From: an uncultured Bacteroidota bacterium
GTDB lineage: Bacteria; Bacteroidota; Bacteroidia; UBA7662
NCBI GenBank assembly: GCA_903908015.1
Contig: CAIVQI010000379.1
Location: 1 to 15,341, forward strand
Length of the DNA stretch: 15,341 bases
Reading direction: 5' to 3'
Part shown: one piece after another, positions 7,516-14,816 of the stretch
How positions within the stretch are numbered: position 1 is the first letter of the stretch
Layout of the letters: each line of letters opens with the position of its first letter
Program-made: the position numbers and the translations under genes
Notes under the pieces: model-generated
Database searches by the model: none
The model's input: only the letters and a program-made list of their open reading frames with translations
What the model was told of the DNA's origin: nothing

Positions 7516-8186
7516 GACTTGGTCGGTTTGGCAGTACGATTGCCCGCAAATTATCGGAGCGCGGGGCGGAGGTGATGGTTTTTGATAAGTCAGAAGAAAA
7601 TGTCAATGCCTTACGGGATGAGGTGGCTTTCACGGCTTGTCTGGATTCAACCGATATCCGGGTTCTGAAGGAGCAAAACATCACGGATTTGGACGCGGTG
7701 GTTGTGGCCATTGGGGAGAATTTTGAAGCCTTGTTGCTGACTACCGTCAACCTATTGGAATTGGGTGTGAAGCGCGTCATTGCCCGCGCTTCGACTCCCC
7801 AACAAAAATTGGTTCTGGAGAAGATTGGGGTGAAGGAAATTCTGTCGCCCGAGGATGAGGTGGGTATTTCTGTGGCAGGACGACTCATCAATCCAGATTT
7901 GGTGAGTTATTTTCAACTCCCCGACGACTACCAAATTGTAGAGTTGAAGGTGCCTCCAAGGGTAGCCAATAAATCGGTTTCAGAGATTGACTTGCGCAAC
8001 ACCTATCAACTCAATCTCATTACGCTCAGAAGGGCGTATGATCTGAAGGGTAACGATGGCCAAAACAAACGTGAATATCACATTTTGGGTGTCCCCAATT
8101 CTGACACCATACTTTACGAAGAAGATTATTTGTTGCTTTTGGGTAAGAGTATCGATATTGAGCGATTTCAGGAGCTCAATCGGTAG
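7491..8186 (+). CDS. ktrA: KtrA/TrkA-type K+ transport regulatory subunit (RCK)
   Basis: A 231-residue cytoplasmic RCK protein that gates a KtrB/TrkH-type potassium transporter in response to nucleotide binding. The RCK-N Rossmann fold starts at once with GLGRFG (Gly9, Gly11, Gly14), and Asp32 at the end of the second strand is placed to bind an adenosine ribose. An RCK-C domain follows from about 140, opening with YQIVELKVP and closing with the ligand-sensing YLLLLGKS. One RCK-N plus one RCK-C fits KtrA rather than the duplicated TrkA of enterobacteria. No membrane subunit lies in the window. The start at 7491 inside udk is preferred because the Rossmann motif begins at residue 6. Confidence 0.88.
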   Translation: MENRFGIIGLGRFGSTIARKLSERGAEVMVFDKSEENVNALRDEVAFTACLDSTDIRVLKEQNITDLDAVVVAIGENFEALLLTTVNLLELGVKRVIARASTPQQKLVLEKIGVKEILSPEDEVGISVAGRLINPDLVSYFQLPDDYQIVELKVPPRVANKSVSEIDLRNTYQLNLITLRRAYDLKGNDGQNKREYHILGVPNSDTILYEEDYLLLLGKSIDIERFQELNR

Positions 8187-8199
8187 TTACCCTAGGTCA

Positions 8200-9234
8200 T
8201 CATGAGCGCTCACCTCTATAGCCCGACTCTTTGAAAATGTCACTACCCGATTTGAGAAACAAATCGGGCAGACTCATGTCTGGATGTTTTTTCATATAAA
8301 GATCCACTATTGCGCTGCCAATCCATTCCCCCAACCGCGGAGGTGCGTTCGGATCCAATTCTAGGGTAGCGGGGCCGTCATCCAAAAAACGACTTTTTGA
8401 GCGCCTTTCACTGGAGTACACTAAATTCTGGGCCACCAGATACTGCCAAACAGCCCGCTCATGTTGCGCTGCCCAGTGGGCTTGATGGCCGGTATAGCGA
8501 AATAAGGCGGAGTCGGGAATTTCAGGTTGCAGCGTTTTAATGGCGTGGTGTATTTTTCCTGAAGCGATCATTTCCTCTAATAAAGAGGCGGTCGATTTCG
8601 TCGGTATGATCTGGTCTTGCAACAATATTCGAAGGGCGTCAGCGATGAGATAATCGCGCGACATCCTCCGGGTTTGGTATTCATAAATATATGGTGCGGT
8701 AGCGTAGTAGCGGTATTTCTGCCCGAGGTATGTGTCAAGCCCGATGAGTAAATCACCACTATCGTCTATGGCTGCCTGGTATCGGAATCCGCTGATAAAT
8801 GTGGTGATTTGCTTTGGTGTTTGGCTTTCAAATGTCAATTTGAATTGGGCTATCGCGTTGGGTAGGGTCTGGTAGAGTAGGGGGTCTCGATCCTTTGGGA
8901 AGGCCTTTAAAACATCACTTGTGAGGCTGTCTGTATAACGATCACGTTGAAACTGATTTAGATATTCGGAAGTGATGTTGCTGTCAGCAGGTCCCATCCC
9001 AAGCATTTCTTCAACCAATATTCTGTAGATAATGGCGTGGTGATGACGCAATTCAGCCACCTGATTTGCCCCTTTTTCCGCTGCTTGCGCTAATTTTTGT
9101 TCGAAACGAACGATTGTGGGTTTAAGGTGCGATGCAGTTTCTGTTGCATTTTCCGTTTTACAACCCGAAAACCAAAACGAGGATGCAAACAAGATGACCC
9201 TTAAAATCGGGTGCCAAAACTTTATACAGGGCAT
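8200..9234 (-). CDS. gldB: GldB-like gliding motility lipoprotein
   Basis: This matches GldB, a lipoprotein needed for gliding motility in Flavobacterium and also found widely in non-gliding Bacteroidota. From the ATG at 9234 the protein has 344 residues. It has a signal peptide ending FWFSGC with the lipid-modified cysteine at 25; Phe at -3 is a weak lipobox residue. The family landmarks are GLDTYLG at 165-171, the RRM-x6-DAL stretch just after it, and PRLGEWIGSAIVDLYM at 299-314. An upstream ATG at 9261 would put nine extra residues before the signal peptide. It converges on ktrA with only 13 bases between and diverges from the barrel-nadE pair. The biochemical role of GldB is not established. 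Confidence 0.82.
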   Translation of the reverse strand: MPCIKFWHPILRVILFASSFWFSGCKTENATETASHLKPTIVRFEQKLAQAAEKGANQVAELRHHHAIIYRILVEEMLGMGPADSNITSEYLNQFQRDRYTDSLTSDVLKAFPKDRDPLLYQTLPNAIAQFKLTFESQTPKQITTFISGFRYQAAIDDSGDLLIGLDTYLGQKYRYYATAPYIYEYQTRRMSRDYLIADALRILLQDQIIPTKSTASLLEEMIASGKIHHAIKTLQPEIPDSALFRYTGHQAHWAAQHERAVWQYLVAQNLVYSSERRSKSRFLDDGPATLELDPNAPPRLGEWIGSAIVDLYMKKHPDMSLPDLFLKSGSDIFKESGYRGERS

Positions 9235-9302
9235 ACCAGGTGGCGACATACAGCGTTGCAAATCACGATATTTGTGGGGTGTTTTACAAGTATTTATCGA
9301 AA

Positions 9303-10049
9303 ATGGTACTCATACATTCGAATCGCGTTTTGGTGTTCGCTTTTGCGCTCTTGTTTGGACTGATCAATATGCACGGGGTTCGGGCCCAAAGCCAGTTGTC
9401 TGATGTGCAATGGCAGTTTCAGGTAGAAGGAAATCTGACGCGGATGGCTCCCCAAACGAGAAACATCAATCGCGATGGATTGGGAGCGGGCTGGGGTTTT
9501 GGTCTCCGGGCTCAAATGCCTATACAAGGAAATTTGTTCGTTTCTTCCGGGCTATCGGTGGTTCGGTCGGCCTTTGCTGCCAGCATCGATTCGGGTACGT
9601 TCCTGAAGCGGGACGGCGGACAAGTGAGCGCGTCAGATGTGGCGTATCGTTACCAAACTACCGCCTTCAGGGTGCCTTGTGGTCTCATATTAGAGAGTCA
9701 GGATCCCGAATTGCCTGTTATTGTCGCAGGGGTTGGTGTGCACATCGACGTTTTAATGAGTCGTCGGGCGCGTGTAGATAATTTGCCGGCGGTTTTTGAT
9801 CCTGATGAGTATTTCGACATCATGAAGGTACGCGATTATGTGACCAACGGAACACAGGAAGACCGAATTAGTCGATTTAGAGCGGGTTTGCATCTCATGC
9901 TGGGCACTGATGTTGAATTGGGAGCAGGCAATAAGGTGCGGTTAGCCGCCAATCTGGATACTGGTCTCAGTGATGTCGTCAGAGGCAATGCCGTTTCTGC
10001 GAGACAGAGCGCATTCTTCATTTCAGCGGCCTACACGTTGGGTCGTTAA
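9303..10049 (+). CDS. Predicted outer-membrane beta-barrel protein
   Basis: A 248-residue exported protein with a clear signal peptide: the short N-terminus MVLIHSNR, a hydrophobic core FAFALLFGLI, and likely cleavage at VRA|QSQ after residue 28. The mature part alternates glycine- and aromatic-rich strands (GWGFGLRAQMPI, LFVSSGLSVV, IVAGVGVHIDV, FRAGLHLML, VRLAANLDTGL) and ends in AFFISAAYTLGR, as in small PorT/OmpA-type barrels. I cannot assign a named function. The in-frame ATG at 9240 would put 21 residues before the signal peptide and is less likely. A near-consensus GATATTTG at 9267-9274 could be its -7 box. Its TAA overlaps the nadE ATG (TAATG), coupling the two. Confidence 0.72.
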   Translation: MVLIHSNRVLVFAFALLFGLINMHGVRAQSQLSDVQWQFQVEGNLTRMAPQTRNINRDGLGAGWGFGLRAQMPIQGNLFVSSGLSVVRSAFAASIDSGTFLKRDGGQVSASDVAYRYQTTAFRVPCGLILESQDPELPVIVAGVGVHIDVLMSRRARVDNLPAVFDPDEYFDIMKVRDYVTNGTQEDRISRFRAGLHLMLGTDVELGAGNKVRLAANLDTGLSDVVRGNAVSARQSAFFISAAYTLGR

Positions 10050-11806
10050 TGCGCATATCTGTCATTCAGTTTAACCCGCTCATTGGGCATGTGGAGTCCA
10101 ACGCGCAGCGCATAATTGCCCAGTCTACGGCTTGTCGCGATCGGGGCTTTGATTTGGTAGTATTCCCAGAATTGGCGTTGTGTGGCTATCCTCCTCTTGA
10201 TTTGCTTGAGTCTGAGAATTTGGTTACAAACTGTTTGCAGTGGGCATCCCATATTGCCCAGCAAACAAGTGGAATTGACATTATTTTTGGAATGCCGCTA
10301 AAAAATCCAGAGTCTTTTGGCAAATCACTGCTGAATGGCGCTTGTCGAACCGCAGATGGTCAAGTGCAACAATACTGGGCCAAGACGCTACTGCCAGATT
10401 ATGATGTGTTCGATGAAGGCAGGTATTTTGCTCCTGCTCCGCCCAACTTCAACCAACTTTGCAGCCTTGGTGGGGTGCGTATTGCCGTTAGTATTTGCGA
10501 GGACATATGGTATGAATCGTTGAATCATCTATACCAAAGGGACCCACTGGATGATGGTCTTTATGCACAAGCCGACTGGATTCTGAATATTTCTGCATCC
10601 CCATTTCAAATGGGCAAGGAGTCGCTGCGCCATACGGTATTATCTGCGGTGAGTCGTAGGCTGAACAAACCACTTTTGTATGTCAATACCTGTGGCGCAC
10701 AGGCAGAGCTTATTTTCGATGGTGGAAGTGCGTGCTACGACCTGAATGGAAATAAAATAGCCTCACTTCCATGCTTTGAAGCAAATGAGGCTGAACTGAC
10801 TTGGTCATCGGGAACCTGGCTGGCCGGTGTTGGCTGGCTGTCGCGGGAGGAGGAAGATGCAGCTGCGGACGTGACGGGGGGTTCGTTTTCAGACATAGGT
10901 TCGTCTGATCAGGTTCAGTGTAGGGACACTCGGTTTCAGGCTCAGGATGCGGGCGACTCGGAGCATGAGCTCGGGCAGCTAAGAAGTGCTCTTGTATTGG
11001 GAATTAGAGATTTTTTTTCGAAACAGCATTTAACCAAGGCAGTGGTTGGATTGTCGGGTGGAATTGATTCTGCCTTGGTGACGGTTCTGGCTACAGAAGC
11101 CCTGGGGAGTGATCGGGTTACTGCCATTTTGTTGCCATCCCCATATTCATCAGCACATTCGGTCGAAGATAGTCTTGAATTGGCCGGTCGTTTGGGTGTG
11201 CAGTGTATTCAAATTCCGATACATGATGCTTTTAGCGCCCATAAGGAGTCGCTTGAACAGGCCTTTGGCAGGCCGTTGGGTGACCTCACTGAGCAAAATT
11301 TGCAGTCAAGAATACGTTGTGCAATGCTGATGGCTGCCGCAAATGAGTGGGGTGCCGTACTCCTGAATACGTCCAATAAAAGTGAGATGTCGGTGGGTTA
11401 TGGTACATTATATGGAGATACGTCTGGTGCCCTTTCGGTTTTGGGTGATCTGTTCAAAACCCGTGTGTACCGTTTAGCACGCTACATCAATAGGAGCCAT
11501 GGCCTGATTCCCGATCATATTATCGAAAAGGCGCCAAGTGCCGAACTGAAACCCGGCCAGACCGATAGCGATGATTTGCCACCTTATGCAATGCTCGACG
11601 CGATCTTGGAATTATATGTAGAAAAGGGAAAAGATCCTGAATATTTGATCGACTTAGGATTCGACGCTCATTGGGTAAATAGAATCATCAGGATGGTCGA
11701 TGCGTGCGAATTCAAACGATTTCAAAGCCCACCTGTACTCAGGGTTACAGAAAAGGCCTATGGGCGCGGTCGGGTGATGCCCTTGGTTGGGAAATATGTA
11801 CACTGA
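10049..11806 (+). CDS. nadE: Glutamine-dependent NAD+ synthetase
   Basis: NadE makes NAD+ from deamido-NAD+ and ATP with ammonia released from glutamine. The 585-residue protein has an N-terminal nitrilase-type glutaminase domain with triad Glu41 (FPELALCGY), Lys112 (AKTLLPDYDVFDE) and Cys150 (SICEDIW). The C-terminal synthetase domain has the PP-loop GLSGGIDSALV at 334-344, NTSNKSE at 440-446 and SAELKPGQTDSDDLPPY at 497-513. The linker between the domains (about 265-308) is an acidic, low-complexity segment that makes the protein longer than the usual 540-550 residues. Its ATG overlaps the stop of the upstream barrel gene by one base. Confidence 0.95.
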   Translation: MRISVIQFNPLIGHVESNAQRIIAQSTACRDRGFDLVVFPELALCGYPPLDLLESENLVTNCLQWASHIAQQTSGIDIIFGMPLKNPESFGKSLLNGACRTADGQVQQYWAKTLLPDYDVFDEGRYFAPAPPNFNQLCSLGGVRIAVSICEDIWYESLNHLYQRDPLDDGLYAQADWILNISASPFQMGKESLRHTVLSAVSRRLNKPLLYVNTCGAQAELIFDGGSACYDLNGNKIASLPCFEANEAELTWSSGTWLAGVGWLSREEEDAAADVTGGSFSDIGSSDQVQCRDTRFQAQDAGDSEHELGQLRSALVLGIRDFFSKQHLTKAVVGLSGGIDSALVTVLATEALGSDRVTAILLPSPYSSAHSVEDSLELAGRLGVQCIQIPIHDAFSAHKESLEQAFGRPLGDLTEQNLQSRIRCAMLMAAANEWGAVLLNTSNKSEMSVGYGTLYGDTSGALSVLGDLFKTRVYRLARYINRSHGLIPDHIIEKAPSAELKPGQTDSDDLPPYAMLDAILELYVEKGKDPEYLIDLGFDAHWVNRIIRMVDACEFKRFQSPPVLRVTEKAYGRGRVMPLVGKYVH

Positions 11807-11829
11807 AGCGAGCGTCATTAAACCAATGG

Positions 11830-11848
11830 CTTCGTGTGTTAGACGAAG
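11830..11848. terminator. Possible bidirectional terminator between nadE and rng
   Basis: CTTCGT at 11830-11835 pairs perfectly with ACGAAG at 11843-11848 around a 7-base loop in the 52-base gap between the convergent nadE and rng genes. Neither side carries a good T-tract, so this is only a candidate. Confidence 0.35.
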
Positions 11849-11858
11849 ATATAATGCA

Positions 11859-13409
11859 TCAATTTCCGAGAAGTTGGCCTTTGGCGTCGCGAAACTCAAA
11901 ATGATTGAGTCCGAAGCCTACATCTTCCTTTAACTGAATCCATTTTTTGTATTTCCACCACCATTTGAGGGGGTGATTTAACAATCCCGAAGTGAGGTAA
12001 GCCTTTAAATATGGATTGAGGTGAATGGATTTGACCATCAATTTCTCTTCGGTTAACAAGAAATCCAGCCTGCTTTCGAGCTGGTCTGCTGCCAAAATGC
12101 TCGGTTGCACGGTGCCCGAACCCATGCATGCACTGCAGACCTCTTGTGCAGTAACGCTGACTTCTTGTCTGACCCTTTGACGGGTAATCTGAAGTAAGCC
12201 AAATTTGGTGATTGGAAGTATGGTGTGTCGGGCCCGGTCTGTTTTCATGCACTCAGTGAGCCGATCGAATACTTGTTTTCGGTGAGCCAGTGGCGTCATA
12301 TCGATGAAATCGACCACAATAATTCCCCCCATATCCCTGAGGCGAAGTTGACGGGCGACTTCCTCTGCTGCCTCCAAGTTAATATTTAATATGTGCTCAT
12401 CGCGCGCTGTATCCTGCTTCCCCCGTGCGCCGCTGTTCACATCAATGACGTGCAACGCCTCCGTGTGTTCAATAATCAAATATGCACTGCTGCTGAGGTT
12501 TACATGCTTGCCAAAAGCGGCCATGATTTGTTTATCAACTCCGTGGTGTTCAAACAAACCGATTTTGCCTTTGTGAAGCTTAACAATATCAGTTTTCTCC
12601 GGTGCTATGCTGCTGATGTAATCGCGGACATCTTCCCAATTGCGTGGATCATCCACATATATATGCTGATAGGTATCGTTAAAAACATCGCGAAGTATGC
12701 TGGTGGTGCGCGCCATTTCTTGCACCACTCTTGCCTTTGGCTCCATTCCTTTGAGCCTGAGCATGGTTTTTTGCCATTTTTCGATCAATTCCTTGATGTC
12801 GGCGGTCAGCTCCTCCGCACTGCATTGTTGCGCTGCCGTACGCACAATAACGCCGTAGTTTTTGCGCAGGGCGGCGGATGCGATCCCCTTCAAGCGTTTG
12901 CGCTCGTTTTGTTGGGTGACTTTTCGCGATATATTAATGGACTCAGAAAAGGGGAGCAAAACACAATAACGCCCCGCCAAACTGATGTCTGTAGAAATTC
13001 TGGGACCTTTGGTTCCAATGGGTTCTTTAGTCACTTGTGCTAAAATGACCTGCCCCCTCTGGAGTATGGTGTCTATTTTTCCGTCTTTATCAGACGTAGG
13101 ATTCAGGATAATGTTCTCAATTGATGCAGACTTTCTTTTGCCTGAAATCAGCTCCTGAACGTATTGATTAAACTCTTTAAAAACAAGCCCAAGGTCCTGA
13201 AAGTGAAGAAATGCGTCTTTTTCTGCTCCTATATCTACAAAACAAGCATTCAGCGCAGGGGCAATTTTGTTGACCCGGCCCAGATAAATGTCGCCCACTT
13301 GAAAGTGTTGGTCATTTTGCTGGCTGGTTAGCTCAATAAGTCGGCGGTCTTCGGTCGTGGCCATTTCAAAGCCATTGTCCGAAGACCTAATGTACATGGA
13401 TTTTGCCAC
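11859..13409 (-). CDS. rng: Ribonuclease G/E family endoribonuclease
   Basis: A single-strand-specific endoribonuclease of the RNase E/G family, acting in rRNA maturation and mRNA decay. The 516-residue protein has an S1 RNA-binding domain from about 38 (GDIYLGRVNKIAPALNACFVDIG), the segment ISTDISLAGRY at 138-148, and the catalytic DNase I-like domain. The metal-binding aspartates are Asp323 in DVNSG and Asp367 in VVDFIDM. The zinc-link is CSAC (Cys425, Cys428), followed by the small domain; there is no RNase E-type scaffold tail. The start is GTG at 13409: MAKSMYIRSSDNGFEMATTEDRR aligns over its full length with other Bacteroidota RNase G N-termini. An ATG four codons later is the alternative. 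A hairpin lies in its leader at 13425-13446. Confidence 0.94.
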   Translation of the reverse strand: MAKSMYIRSSDNGFEMATTEDRRLIELTSQQNDQHFQVGDIYLGRVNKIAPALNACFVDIGAEKDAFLHFQDLGLVFKEFNQYVQELISGKRKSASIENIILNPTSDKDGKIDTILQRGQVILAQVTKEPIGTKGPRISTDISLAGRYCVLLPFSESINISRKVTQQNERKRLKGIASAALRKNYGVIVRTAAQQCSAEELTADIKELIEKWQKTMLRLKGMEPKARVVQEMARTTSILRDVFNDTYQHIYVDDPRNWEDVRDYISSIAPEKTDIVKLHKGKIGLFEHHGVDKQIMAAFGKHVNLSSSAYLIIEHTEALHVIDVNSGARGKQDTARDEHILNINLEAAEEVARQLRLRDMGGIIVVDFIDMTPLAHRKQVFDRLTECMKTDRARHTILPITKFGLLQITRQRVRQEVSVTAQEVCSACMGSGTVQPSILAADQLESRLDFLLTEEKLMVKSIHLNPYLKAYLTSGLLNHPLKWWWKYKKWIQLKEDVGFGLNHFEFRDAKGQLLGN

Positions 13410-13424
13410 AGTATTATGGTGTTA

Positions 13425-13446
13425 CGAAGGGCAAAAAGTGCCTTCG
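13425..13446 (-). promoter_or_regulatory. Leader hairpin upstream of rng
   Basis: On the minus strand CGAAGGCA (13446-13439) pairs with the reverse arm at 13433-13425 through an 8-bp stem with one bulged base and a 5-base loop. It lies 15 bases before the GTG start of rng. A one-mismatch -7 box, TATTTTTC, sits at 13460-13453, so the mRNA might begin at the hairpin. A role in protecting the 5' end or in autoregulation is inference only. Confidence 0.35.
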
Positions 13447-13450
13447 ATGG

Positions 13451-13479
13451 ATGAAAAATAAGATGCCAGTTTTTTGGCA
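13451..13479 (-). terminator. Candidate terminator after the HU-TPR-small-protein operon
   Basis: On the minus strand TGCCA (13479-13475) pairs with TGGCA (13468-13464) around a 6-base A-rich loop, followed by TCTTATTTTTC. It begins 9 bases after the stop of the 29-residue protein. The stem is short (5 bp) but the T-rich tail supports a terminator or attenuator before rng. Confidence 0.5.
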
Positions 13480-13487
13480 GGCATTTC

Positions 13488-13577
13488 TTATTTCTTCTTG
13501 TGGCGGTTCTTTCTGAGTCGCTTCTTTCTTTTGTGGGTGGCGATTTTGTGTCGCTTTCTTTTTTTACCGCAAGGCAT
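13488..13577 (-). CDS. 29-residue basic protein, AURKAIP1/COX24 (bS22/mS38-like) family
   Basis: A very short gene, read on the minus strand as ATG CCT TGC GGT AAA AAA through to TAA. The product opens MPCGKKRKRHKIATHKRKK, is 29 residues long, and has about two thirds Lys, Arg or His with no acidic residue. It matches my memory of a conserved Bacteroidota peptide beginning MPSGKKRKRHKMATHKRKK, annotated as an AURKAIP1/COX24-domain protein and related to mitochondrial mS38 and mycobacterial bS22. A place on the small ribosomal subunit is therefore likely but inferred. It starts 10 bases after the stop of the TPR gene, in the HU operon, and a candidate terminator follows. Gene finders easily miss it because of its size. 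Confidence 0.85.
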   Translation of the reverse strand: MPCGKKRKRHKIATHKRKKRLRKNRHKKK

Positions 13578-13587
13578 AACGATTTAT

Positions 13588-14418
13588 TTAATGTTTATGA
13601 AATTGACGGATGTATTCATCCACCTGCTGATGCAGGTCAGGATCGGATACGAGTCCTTTGTATTGTTTTAAAAAATAAAGGGCACTGTCTGAATTGCCCA
13701 TTTCGTGGTAGGCTTCACCCAAACCGAGATAGGCATCGGGGTATGCAGGATACCATTCGATGATTTGGCGGAAACGGGCCACTGCTTTGGGTAGTTGGCC
13801 ACTGGTGACGGCCATTCGGGCTAAGTGATGGTTTGCGCGGAGGTGGCGGGGGTCGCTTTGGGTGATTTGGCGCAAGCGCATGATTCCTTCCATGGGATTG
13901 GCAGAGGTGAGCACTACCGCTTTTGCCCAATCGGCCTGAATATCGAGATTGGTGGAATCTAGTTTGGACGCCCTTTCAAGAGCATCTAAAGATTCCCCAA
14001 ACAAGAATTTTTGGGTGTTGCTGTCGGTCGACATTTCAGCCGCATGCATCAACATAGCGCCCGCGGCGTGCAAGGCACGTCCATTGCCAGTTTGCCGCGC
14101 GCCATATAGCCGGGAAAGGGCAGAGGCAGCAGGAAATCCTTTTTTGTTCCAAAAAGCACTCAGGCCTTCATAAATCATCGCCCGTTGCTCGGGATTGGTG
14201 AGGGTGTCGATGGCCTGTTCCATCCCCGCCACTTTTTTGCGCTCATCTTCGTTGAGTGATTGGTTGGCCTCATTCCAGATCTGCGTTTCGGGTAACGCGG
14301 ATTCCTGATCCAGTTGAGCGGGATCGGTTGTAATAGGGGCAACTCTATTCCCCAGGAAATAGATGCTCAATGCTGCAGCGAGCAATACGACTATCCAAAT
14401 AATTTGCTTATTACTCAT
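13588..14418 (-). CDS. Membrane-anchored tetratricopeptide repeat protein
   Basis: A 276-residue protein with one N-terminal transmembrane segment (about 6-22, IIWIVVLLAAALSIYFL). A polar linker follows, then a helical domain with TPR-like repeats. The clearest run is from about 193 to 258, for example ANHHLARMAVTSGQLPKAV and AYLGLGEAYHEMGNSDSAL. The topology suggests an anchored scaffold with its repeats outside the cytoplasm. No catalytic motif is seen, and partners are unknown. It begins 3 bases after the HU stop and is followed 10 bases later by the tiny basic protein, so the three form one operon. A TPR gene at this place, between HU and RNase G, is common in Bacteroidota as far as I recall. 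Confidence 0.85.
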   Translation of the reverse strand: MSNKQIIWIVVLLAAALSIYFLGNRVAPITTDPAQLDQESALPETQIWNEANQSLNEDERKKVAGMEQAIDTLTNPEQRAMIYEGLSAFWNKKGFPAASALSRLYGARQTGNGRALHAAGAMLMHAAEMSTDSNTQKFLFGESLDALERASKLDSTNLDIQADWAKAVVLTSANPMEGIMRLRQITQSDPRHLRANHHLARMAVTSGQLPKAVARFRQIIEWYPAYPDAYLGLGEAYHEMGNSDSALYFLKQYKGLVSDPDLHQQVDEYIRQFHKH

Positions 14419-14421
14419 CTG

Positions 14422-14721
14422 CTAATCGTCGTCGCCCGGAATGGGTAGACCATTCAATTCTGCCTGAAAAATTTTGGAGGATTTAAAATGAGGCATCACG
14501 CGCTCCTCCAAGTGAATTGAACTTTTGTGTTTGAAGTTATAGCCCACTTTCGCCGATCGTTTTCTTGCTTGAAATGATCCAAATCCGCGGATATACAGAG
14601 TTTCACCTGCTGACAAGGCCTGTTTGATGTTCGCAATACAAGCCTCAAATACCTGATGAACATCAACACGTTCAATTCCTGTTTCTTGGGCGACTTTTTG
14701 TATGAGATCGGCTTTGGTCAT
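14422..14721 (-). CDS. HU/IHF family DNA-binding protein
   Basis: A 99-residue nucleoid protein of the HU/IHF family, which binds and bends DNA as a dimer. The N-terminal helices MTKADLIQKVAQETG and the dimer core are canonical. The signature GFGSFQARKRSAKVG is followed by the beta arm and the closing MPHFKSSKIFQ. At the arm tip the usual intercalating proline of RNP is replaced: the sequence reads GYNFKHK. The acidic tail GDDD is short. I chose the ATG at 14721; a TTG two codons earlier is not needed. The gene heads the operon with the TPR protein and the 29-residue peptide, and diverges from mutY. Confidence 0.93.
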   Translation of the reverse strand: MTKADLIQKVAQETGIERVDVHQVFEACIANIKQALSAGETLYIRGFGSFQARKRSAKVGYNFKHKSSIHLEERVMPHFKSSKIFQAELNGLPIPGDDD

Positions 14722-14755
14722 GTGCAATATTCTAAAAGCAAAGACGATAATTGTC

Positions 14756-14763
14756 TAATTTTG
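14756..14763 (+). promoter_or_regulatory. Candidate -7 box of mutY
   Basis: TAATTTTG matches TAnnTTTG exactly and predicts a start near 14769, about 47 bases before the GTG of mutY. No convincing TTTG lies 19-21 bases upstream. It faces the HU promoter box 12 bases away on the other strand. Confidence 0.45.
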
Positions 14764-14775
14764 CTGAAAGGAATG

Positions 14776-14806
14776 CAAAGATAAAAGAAAAGCAGACAAA
14801 ACGCAA
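14776..14806 (-). promoter_or_regulatory. Candidate promoter of the HU operon
   Basis: On the minus strand TATCTTTG at 14783-14776 matches the Bacteroidota -7 box exactly, and a TTG at 14806-14804 lies 20 bases upstream, the right distance for the -33 element. This is the best promoter in the window and predicts a start near 14770 with a leader of about 48 bases before the HU ATG. Confidence 0.6.
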
Positions 14807-14816
14807 CTGTGAATCA

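Noticed and set aside
8203..8212. TGAGCGCTCA palindrome at the ktrA/gldB junction
   Set aside because: It lies inside the last codons of gldB, has no loop or T-tract, and a 10-base palindrome is expected by chance in 15 kb.
9240..9302. Upstream start for the barrel protein
   Set aside because: It would bury the signal peptide 21 residues inside the protein; the ATG at 9303 gives a normal signal peptide and a short A-rich leader.
12393..13043. 216-codon open frame on the plus strand opposite rng
   Set aside because: It lies wholly antisense to a well-supported RNase G gene, has no recognisable domain, and its cysteine/histidine-rich, hydrophobic composition is typical of a shadow frame.
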